Shown here piece by piece: positions 57,476 to 64,000 of a DNA stretch of 64,000 nt. This DNA comes from Myxococcus fulvus (GTDB lineage: Bacteria > Myxococcota > Myxococcia > Myxococcales > Myxococcaceae): NCBI RefSeq assembly GCF_900111765.1, contig NZ_FOIB01000014.1, positions 186,001 to 250,000 of the forward strand, written 5' to 3'. How positions within the stretch are numbered: position 1 is the stretch's first letter; each line of letters opens with the position of its first letter. The position numbers and the translations under genes were made by a program. A model generated the notes under the pieces. The model had not been told where the DNA came from, did no database searches, and worked only from the letters and a program-made list of their open reading frames with translations.

Positions 57476-59515
57476 ATGCAGGCGGACACACGGGACGGGA
57501 CGCGCGGCCGGGAGTCGGTGCTCGGCTACCGGGTGGGGACGGAGCTGACCGCGGTCGCCTCGTTCGGCGACGGTGACGCGCCGGGCCGTCTGGTGCAGCT
57601 CTCGCTCGAGCACCTGACATTGCACCTGGACTCCAGGTCCTTGCCGAGCCCCGGACAGGCTGCATCCGTGGTGCTGGGCCAGGGTGAGCGCTGGGCCACG
57701 TCGCTGGCCGCGGAGGTGACGGAGGTGCGCGGCGGCAAGCCGGAGGTGAGCCTGCGCTTCGTGTCGCCGCCGCTCGACGCGGGCCGGCGCATCGTCACGG
57801 TGCTGGAGGCGCTGCGCGACAACGGCCTGCTCTTGCCGCCCGAGACGCGGCCCGTGTGGAAGGAGCGCATCGACCGCAAGGAGCGCGTGCTGCGCATCTG
57901 CGAGGCGCTGGTGGGACGTCAGGCGCGCGGCGTCGCCCGCACTCCGCAGGGCCAGAAGGTCCCCGTCACCGCCGTCCACTTCGACCTGCACAACGGCCGC
58001 ATGGGCTGGCGCTTCGAGGGGCCGCTGCCGCAAGGGCCCTTCGTGCTGGAGGCCTTCGGCTACAGCAGCGTGGTTCATCTGGAGATCCACGACGCGCGCG
58101 AGGAGGCCGGCTGGGTGATGATGTCCGTGCCCACGGAGGTGGTGCGCTACCGCCACCGCTGGCTGCGCCGCGCCCCGCCGAGCAGCCCGTGCACGCTGTC
58201 CTTCGACCACCCGCTGTGGCCCCAGGTGCACGTGCGCCGGCCGGTGTTGGATTTGTCCTATGAGGGCCTGGCCTTCATGACGGAGCCGGGCGAGGACCTG
58301 CTCTATCCCGGGCTGCGCCAGCCGGTGCTGGAGGTGGCCATGGAGGGCATGGCGCCGGTGCGGCTGCGCGCGGAGGTGCGCAACATCTCCGGCACCGCGG
58401 CGGGCCGTCGGTGCGGCATGTCCGTGCGGCCGCTGGACGCCGAGGGCGCCCGTGCGTGGCGCGGGCTGGTGGAGGCGCAGATGCACCCGTCCACCCGCGT
58501 GGAGGGCGACTGGGGCGACGCCACGTGGAAGCTCTTCCAGGGCTCGGGCTACTTCGGACTGCCGGGCAAGTCGCCCGAGGACTTCACCGAGGAGCGCCCC
58601 TGGTTCGACGCCACGCAGGAGCGGCTGGAGGGCCGCACGCGCCTGGGCTACCGCGTGGTGCGTCCGGCGGGTGAGTCGCTGGAGGCCACGCTGTCCGTGG
58701 TGAAGCCGTACGAGGGCACGTGGATGGCGCACCAGCTGGCGCGTCAGGCGGTGCCCGGTCAGCGCAGCTCCGCGCGCGAGGCGCTGCGCGACATCTACCT
58801 GCGCGGCTACGAGCCCACGCAGGTGGACCCGGACGTGAAGTGGTTCATCGCCTACTGTGAGGCGAACGTGCGCTGGGTGCGCTTCACCAAGTTCGACTTC
58901 GCCAGCTGGTACGAGCACACCGGGCAGGCCAGCCTGACGCCCTTCCGCTTGATGGAGGCGGAGGTGGAGCGCGACTGGGACCACCCCGAGGACGTGGACG
59001 TCGCCGTACCCACCGAGGACGAGCAGGCGCGGTTCTTCCAGGAGATCGAGCGCACCCGCCCCGTGGCCTACCGCGAGGCGTTGGATTTGGTGCCCGAGCG
59101 CTTCGAGCTGTCGCGCGCGCGCACCAAGTGGGGCGAGGCGGGCCTGGGCCGCGAGCGCGAGCTGCGCGTGGCCCGCGTGGACGGCAAGGCCGTGGCCTTC
59201 GCGGTGATGGAGTCCGCGCAGCCGGGCCTCAACCTCTTCAACGTGCTGGACGGCGTGCGGCTGGTGACGCTCACCGACGACGCGCTGCCGGAGACGCAGC
59301 GGGCCCTGCTCGCGCTGCTGGCGCACGCCGCGGAGTGGTACCGCCCGCGCGGCCGCCGCGTCTTCGTGCACTACGTGGAGTCGGCGTGCGTGGAGTACGT
59401 CGAGCGCGCCGCCCTGGCGGATTTGGGCGAGGGCAAGCTGTGGATCATCTCCTCCGCGCTCCTGCCCGAGTTCCTCGAGCACCTGTGCGAGGCCACCACG
59501 CCCCGCGTCGCCTGA
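57476..59515 (+). CDS. PilZ-domain protein with large C-terminal region
   Basis: A 679-residue cytosolic protein. A PilZ domain lies at about 220-320: R224-YRH-R228 and D259-L-S-x2-G264, the residues that bind cyclic-di-GMP, spaced as in known receptors. An N-terminal flagellar-brake-like barrel (about 20-110) precedes it. The C-terminal 300 residues are unlike ordinary PilZ proteins and have a pattern somewhat like GNAT acyltransferases (AVAFAVMESAQPGLNLFNVLDG). This part may be an output domain controlled by cyclic-di-GMP. The ATG at 57476 has GGAG 6 nt upstream. The gene is probably transcribed alone. Confidence 0.8.
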   Translation: MQADTRDGTRGRESVLGYRVGTELTAVASFGDGDAPGRLVQLSLEHLTLHLDSRSLPSPGQAASVVLGQGERWATSLAAEVTEVRGGKPEVSLRFVSPPLDAGRRIVTVLEALRDNGLLLPPETRPVWKERIDRKERVLRICEALVGRQARGVARTPQGQKVPVTAVHFDLHNGRMGWRFEGPLPQGPFVLEAFGYSSVVHLEIHDAREEAGWVMMSVPTEVVRYRHRWLRRAPPSSPCTLSFDHPLWPQVHVRRPVLDLSYEGLAFMTEPGEDLLYPGLRQPVLEVAMEGMAPVRLRAEVRNISGTAAGRRCGMSVRPLDAEGARAWRGLVEAQMHPSTRVEGDWGDATWKLFQGSGYFGLPGKSPEDFTEERPWFDATQERLEGRTRLGYRVVRPAGESLEATLSVVKPYEGTWMAHQLARQAVPGQRSSAREALRDIYLRGYEPTQVDPDVKWFIAYCEANVRWVRFTKFDFASWYEHTGQASLTPFRLMEAEVERDWDHPEDVDVAVPTEDEQARFFQEIERTRPVAYREALDLVPERFELSRARTKWGEAGLGRERELRVARVDGKAVAFAVMESAQPGLNLFNVLDGVRLVTLTDDALPETQRALLALLAHAAEWYRPRGRRVFVHYVESACVEYVERAALADLGEGKLWIISSALLPEFLEHLCEATTPRVA

Positions 59516-59524
59516 GATGACGAA

Positions 59525-59590
59525 GGCCGGGTGGCCCGTGATGGCTCCACCCGGCCCGCGTGTGCTTCACGTCAGCCTCGCGTGAGGCTG
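59525..59590. terminator. Two adjacent stem-loops between convergent genes
   Basis: First stem: 10-bp arms GGCCGGGTGG (59525-59534) and CCACCCGGCC (59547-59556), loop 12 nt. Second: 7-bp arms CAGCCTC and GAGGCTG (59573-59590), loop 4 nt. They fill the 79-bp gap between the convergent PilZ and M36 stops and probably terminate from both directions. Confidence 0.6.
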
Positions 59591-59594
59591 GGAA

Positions 59595-62564
59595 CTACTG
59601 CGCGGACATGCGCACGTAGTACGTCACGCCGCCGATGTCCTGCGTCTTGGCCCCCTCGTGCTGCGGGTCCTCGAGCACGGCGGCGAACTCGTACTGCACG
59701 AACGCGTCGCTGTCCTTGCGCTCCTTCCACTCGCGGTCCCGGAACTGGAGGCCCACGGGGAACTCCTGCTCGGGCTCCAGCCGGACGCCGATGCGGGCGT
59801 GGGTCGGGTCCACCACCTGGAAGGTGGTCTCGCCCACCTGCTCCAGGCCCTCGAACTCGCCGCCCTGCGCCTTCAGGTGCTCCATCAGCTCGCGGCCCAG
59901 GTCCACGACGATTCCACCGCGCTCGAGCAGCGGGCGCTTGGCCTCCACCGTGCGGTCCTGGAAGCGCAGGTTGAACAGGCGGCCTTCCTTCAGCGTGTTG
60001 CGCAGGATGAACGTGGCCTCGGAGAAGCCGAACGGCACCAGGTTCACCACGTTGGTGTTGCGCCAGATGATGTTGTTGTTCTGGCGGGTGTTGTGGTCGG
60101 GGTTGCCCAGCTCCGGGTTCGTCATCGGGTCCTGCCGCGTCACCAGCCGCGCCAGCAGGCAGTAGTGGCCCGCGGCGGCCGGGTTCCACTGCACCACCAC
60201 CTCGTCATCCGCGCCGGCCGGCAGGTGCACCACCTTGGCCTCGCCAATCTCCACCCACAGGTTGGGCCACGAGGTGCTGGTGGCCGCGGCGGTGCCGTAC
60301 ACCTTCACCATCACGTTGTGCGCGTCCACCGTGCTGCGGTTGCGCACCTTCACGTGCACGAAGTTCGGCTGGCCGGCTTCCGGGTTCTCGTGCGGACCGG
60401 GCGTGGCCGACGTGCGCACCCAGATGTCCTCGCTCTCCCACATGCCGTTGGACGCGGTGGCCGCGTCCGGCTCGGCGCCCGTGTCCCACGGCTTGTCCTT
60501 GCCCCACACGTCCGTCTTGCACGCGGCCGGCACGTTGAAGCCGTTGACGGGCGCGGTGCTGGCGGGGCCCACCGGGTTGGCGTCCACGCCCAGGCCGAAG
60601 TCGGCGAAGGCCGTCCACAGCCGGCACACGTCCTCGCCGTTGTTCAGCGCCGTCGCGGCCGTGATGATGCCGTCGCGCACCTGGGTGAAGGTGGGGCCGC
60701 AGGGCGTGTTCTTCAGGCCCTCGTTGAAGTACAGCATCATGCGCTGGTTACCGGCGCCGCCCGTCGCGTTGTACAGGTTGGTGCTGAAGCCCCAGCGGTC
60801 CACCAGCGACCAGTAGGCCTCCCACATCGCCTGCGCGAAGACGGAGCCCACGCCGTGCGGCACGCTCATGCCGTTGATGCTGGAGTAGGTCCAGTTGTTC
60901 ACCAGCTGGTTGGTGCTGTAGCGCTTGGTGCGGATGCCCAGGCCCGTGGTGGGCTGGCCCATGGCGTAGGTGCCCATGCCGCGGCCCTGCGGCCCGGTGT
61001 CCGTGGCGCGCGCGGTGTACATCAGCGCCAGGAAGTCGCTGATGCCCTCGCCCGGCTGCTGGTTGTTCTGCAGGCAGTTGGCGTTGCTGGGGCCACCCAC
61101 CTGGCGGTTGGAGATGCCGTGCCCGTACTCGTGCACGATGATGCCGCTGTCCAAGTCACCATCGCGGCGCGGGGTGGTCTGGTTCCAGACGAACATCTCC
61201 ATGCGCGGGCGCTGCCCGTCCGGCGGAGACGTGAAGTAGGCGTTGTTGAGGCCGTAGCCGTCCTGCGCCTCGGCGCGCACGGAGTCGTTGCCCAGGCCGC
61301 CGTTGCCGTAGGTGTTGTGCTGGAAGTTGCCGGCCGCCTCGTCGAACCCGTACTGGTACTGGATGTCGTGGATGATGTTGTTCCAGTAGAACAGGTTGGT
61401 GATGGCCGCCGGCTTGTACGTGGACGGGGCCTGCGTCAGGTCCAGCAGGAAGCTGCAGGTGAGGCCGGTGCCGCAGTCGGGCTGCAGGAGGGGCGGCACG
61501 TCGGCGTTGGCCGAGTCGTCGTAGGCGTGGACGTTGTTGCCGCGGTGGATGGTGTACTCGGCCCCCGGGACGCCGTCGGTGTCGTGCCAGCCGTAGGGTG
61601 ACGCGATGAGGTTGGCGGGGTTGAGCAGGCTCAGCCGGCCGTCCATGGGCGGCAGCGGCGTGTTGTGGATGGGGCTCTCCACCGGGCGCCGGTAGACGGA
61701 GTACGCGTCCGAGTGCACCCAGTCGAAGCGCGTCCACACCTCGCCGGTGTTGGCGTCCACCGTCATGTCGTAGACGTGCTTGCTGTCGGGCGTGTGGACC
61801 TGGAAGTTCCACACCAGCCGGGCGTCACCGGGGCGCACGGGCAAGAGGGCGAGCTCGGCGTCGATGGGCTCGGTGGACAGGCCGGACTGCTCCACGCGGG
61901 TGCGCTGACGGGGGCCGTCCTGCTTCTCCAGCGCGCGAGGGGCGGCGGCCATCTTGATGCCGAGGTGACGCGCGGCGCCGGTGACGGCGGCGGCGGCGCC
62001 CAGGCGGGGCTGGATGCTGGCGACGCTCCGCGCGAGCGACGGCAGGAAGTCGCTGTGCACGCTGAGCACGCGGCCCTGGCTGTCGACGTTGATTTGCAGC
62101 TGGCCGTTGTAGAGGGGCAGGCCCTCGTGCGTCTGGCGCAGGTAGAGGTGGGTGATGCCCGTCTGACGCGAGTAGACGCGGTCGGTGACCTCCAGGCTGG
62201 CCAGGTCCTTGAGCTCCAGGCCGAGCAGCTCGTACTGGTTCTGGACGAAGGTGAGGCCCACGGCGAGCGCGTCACCCTTGAGGGGGGCGGACAGCGCGCC
62301 CACGGGGTTGACCAGCGAGCGGACCAGGCCCGTGGTGGCGTCGTGCTCCACGCGCAGCTCGGGGACGCTCTTGCGGAGCTGGGCCGCCTTGTCCTGCTGC
62401 TTCGCGCTGATGCCCTGGCGCAGGCCCTGGTTGTGGGCGACGCGGGCGTCGTGGCTGCGCACGCCCTCCGAGCCTTGGACGACGGCGAACGCCGAGGGCG
62501 CGCTGCAGACGCCCATCAGCACCAACGCCTGGGTAAGGCGTCGGCGGAAATGACCCTGTGACAT
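59595..62564 (-). CDS. M36 (fungalysin-type) secreted metalloprotease
   Basis: A 989-residue secreted zinc protease. Signal peptide (about 1-26, ALVLMGVCSAPSAFA), an FTP/propeptide region (about 40-260, KDLASLEVTDRVYSRQTGITHLYL) and a catalytic M36 domain with H478-E-Y-G-H482 and the downstream NRQVGGPSNANCLQ. After the protease, about 640-770 is a CARDB-like Ig domain (HVKVRNRSTVDAHNVMVKVYG) and the C-terminal 200 residues are another beta-rich extension. It probably digests extracellular proteins, fitting predatory feeding. The start at 62564 follows GGAG; the longer frame lacks a signal peptide. Confidence 0.92.
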   Translation of the reverse strand: MSQGHFRRRLTQALVLMGVCSAPSAFAVVQGSEGVRSHDARVAHNQGLRQGISAKQQDKAAQLRKSVPELRVEHDATTGLVRSLVNPVGALSAPLKGDALAVGLTFVQNQYELLGLELKDLASLEVTDRVYSRQTGITHLYLRQTHEGLPLYNGQLQINVDSQGRVLSVHSDFLPSLARSVASIQPRLGAAAAVTGAARHLGIKMAAAPRALEKQDGPRQRTRVEQSGLSTEPIDAELALLPVRPGDARLVWNFQVHTPDSKHVYDMTVDANTGEVWTRFDWVHSDAYSVYRRPVESPIHNTPLPPMDGRLSLLNPANLIASPYGWHDTDGVPGAEYTIHRGNNVHAYDDSANADVPPLLQPDCGTGLTCSFLLDLTQAPSTYKPAAITNLFYWNNIIHDIQYQYGFDEAAGNFQHNTYGNGGLGNDSVRAEAQDGYGLNNAYFTSPPDGQRPRMEMFVWNQTTPRRDGDLDSGIIVHEYGHGISNRQVGGPSNANCLQNNQQPGEGISDFLALMYTARATDTGPQGRGMGTYAMGQPTTGLGIRTKRYSTNQLVNNWTYSSINGMSVPHGVGSVFAQAMWEAYWSLVDRWGFSTNLYNATGGAGNQRMMLYFNEGLKNTPCGPTFTQVRDGIITAATALNNGEDVCRLWTAFADFGLGVDANPVGPASTAPVNGFNVPAACKTDVWGKDKPWDTGAEPDAATASNGMWESEDIWVRTSATPGPHENPEAGQPNFVHVKVRNRSTVDAHNVMVKVYGTAAATSTSWPNLWVEIGEAKVVHLPAGADDEVVVQWNPAAAGHYCLLARLVTRQDPMTNPELGNPDHNTRQNNNIIWRNTNVVNLVPFGFSEATFILRNTLKEGRLFNLRFQDRTVEAKRPLLERGGIVVDLGRELMEHLKAQGGEFEGLEQVGETTFQVVDPTHARIGVRLEPEQEFPVGLQFRDREWKERKDSDAFVQYEFAAVLEDPQHEGAKTQDIGGVTYYVRMSAQ

Positions 62565-62810
62565 GTTGATTGCTCCGCGGTGAGGGCCGGTGGGGGATTT
62601 GAAAACCCGGCGAGCCCGCACAGAGCAGTGGACGTGCCAACGACGTCTTCCGGGCCAACACCGGAAGCGCTGTAGCGCCTGCCGTCACAAAAACGGCGGA
62701 TTGGTAGCGGAACAGGTCACGCGTGACGGCGGTGACGTCGCCGTAACTTCTGGAGATTCCTGGGGTCCAGGTCGAACCCCCTCCCCCCGTTTCATGCGGC
62801 GAGCTGGGGG

Positions 62811-62835
62811 CGTGGAGCCGCTCAGCGGCTCCACG
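62811..62835 (-). terminator. 11-bp perfect hairpin after the NYN gene
   Basis: Arms CGTGGAGCCGC and GCGGCTCCACG with a 3-nt loop, 12 nt past the stop of the NYN-LOTUS gene on the minus strand. It separates that gene from the M36 protease. No T run follows. Confidence 0.55.
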
Positions 62836-62846
62836 GCGTCACGCTG

Positions 62847-63845
62847 TCACAGCCCGTCGTCCTCGTCCGGGTCGGGGTAGGACTCCAGCTCCTCCTCGAC
62901 CTCCTCGACGCGGCCCTTGCCGTGCTTCTTGCCCTTGGACTCCTTGGGCTCCTTGGCCTCCTTGGTGTCGCCGTGGCCCAGGTCCGCGTCGGCGCCGACC
63001 ACGTACCACTGGCGGCCCTGCTGGATGCGGCGCAGCACGCCCTCCTGCTCCAGCGCGGCGAGCAGCTTGGCGAAGGTGGCGAAGCCGTACTCGCTCTCGT
63101 CGAAGTCGGGCTCCTTGCGGACGATGGTCTCCTTGATGAGCGAGGGGTTCACCGGGCCCGTCGCGCGGGCCAGCAGGTTCTGCACCACCTCGCGGGCAAT
63201 CTGCGGCACGTCCGACTTGGCGTGGGCCTTGCCGCCCGACGACGCCTGCTTGTCGGCCTCCGCCTTGCCACCCTTGCCCCCTGCATCGCGCCCGTGCCGG
63301 CCGCGCTTGCCGTGCCCCGCCTCCTCGGACGCTCCACCGTGACGACCCTTGTCACCCTTCTCGTTCTTCTCCGGGCGCTGACGGGTGCGCAGGTAGATGA
63401 ACTCGTCGCACGCGTTGACGAACAGGGGGGAGGTGGACTCCTTCACCGCCAGCCCGATGACGGTGCGGCCGTTCTCGCGCAGCTTGTACGCCAGCGGGCA
63501 GAAATCACTGTCGCCGGAGGCGATGACGAACGTGTCGATGCTCTCGCGCGCGTAGCACAGCTCCAGCGCGTCGATGACCAGGCGCATGTCCGCGCCGTTC
63601 TTGCCCGCGCGCGTGGAGGGCGGCACGTCGATGAGCTCCACGCCGAACCGGTGCAGGCCAATCTTCGCGTCGCTGAAGCGAGACCAGTCGCAGTAGGCGC
63701 GGCGGAAGACCACCTTGCCCTTCTCCAGCAGTCGGTCGAGCGAGGGCTGGAGGTCGAAGTTGGAGGCACTGATGCCTGTATTGGTGACGAGGTTCTCGAA
63801 GTCGAGAAAGAGGGCGATGCGGTGCTCGTTGGTCCGACCGTTCAC
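62847..63845 (-). CDS. NYN-domain nuclease-like protein with LOTUS/OST-HTH domain
   Basis: A 332-residue protein. The N-terminal NYN/PIN-like domain has the acidic metal-binding set D15 (LFLDFENL), D86 (GADMRLVIDAL), D112 and D114 (SGDSDFCPL). A Lys/Gly/His-rich linker (about 155-215) follows. Residues 217-285 form an OST-HTH/LOTUS domain (AREVVQNLLARATGPVNPSLIKETIVRKEPDFDESEYGF), a fold that binds RNA, especially G-rich RNA. The C-terminus is very charged. Together this predicts an RNA-targeted nuclease or RNA-binding protein. A GTG start follows AGAGG. Confidence 0.88.
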   Translation of the reverse strand: MNGRTNEHRIALFLDFENLVTNTGISASNFDLQPSLDRLLEKGKVVFRRAYCDWSRFSDAKIGLHRFGVELIDVPPSTRAGKNGADMRLVIDALELCYARESIDTFVIASGDSDFCPLAYKLRENGRTVIGLAVKESTSPLFVNACDEFIYLRTRQRPEKNEKGDKGRHGGASEEAGHGKRGRHGRDAGGKGGKAEADKQASSGGKAHAKSDVPQIAREVVQNLLARATGPVNPSLIKETIVRKEPDFDESEYGFATFAKLLAALEQEGVLRRIQQGRQWYVVGADADLGHGDTKEAKEPKESKGKKHGKGRVEEVEEELESYPDPDEDDGL

Positions 63846-64000
63846 GTGAGGCCTCTGCGGTATGGCGCCCCGGCGCGTCCTCCATGAGGAGGGGCGCCCG
63901 CCGGGCCTTGCGGGTGCACCCTAGCCTGTTCCCACCGGTATGGGGCGCGGGTGTTCGCCGGCTGAACACTCGGGCCACAGCGTCGGCCTGTCCTTCCGGG

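Noticed and set aside
57392..59482. 696-codon frame opposite the PilZ gene
   Set aside because: His/Arg/Leu-rich shadow; the plus frame has the PilZ residues and a ribosome site.
1..64000. parS sites, CRISPR arrays, tRNA or rRNA genes, insertion sequences
   Set aside because: I looked for the known palindromes, regular direct repeats, clover-leaf ends and transposase motifs and saw none. This was by eye, so a dedicated search could still find a degenerate case.

Overview
The window reads as high-GC chromosome from a myxobacterium (Myxococcota, most like the Myxococcus/Corallococcus group). This rests on the GC-rich codon use, the Ser/Thr kinases with C-terminal PEGA domains, the cysteine-rich lipoprotein of myxobacterial type, and a lipoprotein toxin with an MXAN_0049-type immunity protein. 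About 48 protein genes are dense and mostly intact. I saw no rRNA, tRNA, CRISPR array or intact insertion sequence.

Layout. 0-9.8 kb: a ClpX-type zinc-finger protein, an M16 peptidase, a coiled-coil protein, a metallophosphoesterase, an aldo/keto reductase, signal peptide peptidase SppA and a stand-alone GspE-N domain protein. 9.8-17.6 kb: the classic dnaA neighbourhood, with rpmH-rnpA-yidD-yidC-jag-(small ORF)-mnmE on the minus strand and dnaA diverging on the plus strand; dnaN does not follow dnaA. 17.7-31.8 kb: a HEAT-like protein, DUF2267 protein, B-box membrane protein, a catalytic/non-catalytic M16 pair, PhoD-like phosphatase, alpha/beta hydrolase, MFS exporter, CapA-type protein and DoxX protein. 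31.9-34.7 kb: an accessory island with an intact SitA-like AHH-nuclease lipoprotein toxin and its immunity gene, facing a decayed copy of the same kind of cassette on the other strand. 34.7-40.4 kb: TrmN6-like methyltransferase, PHB-depolymerase-like lipoprotein, glutathione synthetase and a PEGA Ser/Thr kinase. 40.4-40.75 kb: a non-coding stretch packed with DnaA-box-like sites next to an AT-rich patch, the best origin candidate here. 41-64 kb: two small linked proteins, a Cys-rich lipoprotein, a translationally coupled membrane/DUF4166 pair, a TPR protein, a DUF2807 protein, a second PEGA kinase with an XRE regulator, RNase R, an SH3-type protein, a YkgJ protein, a PilZ protein, an M36 metalloprotease and an NYN-LOTUS RNA-binding protein.

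How parts work together. The rpmH to mnmE genes are tightly packed with GTGA/ATGA stop-start overlaps, so ribosome protein, RNase P, membrane insertion and tRNA modification are probably co-expressed. The toxin and immunity genes form a kin-discrimination cassette. Five intergenic copies of a TGAAC-N5-TTCA dyad (at 27356, 37529, 37575, 46991 and 57381) suggest that one regulator, probably TetR-like, controls several otherwise unrelated genes. Frame, start-site and motif statements are direct readings; family names come from recognising motifs without any database search.
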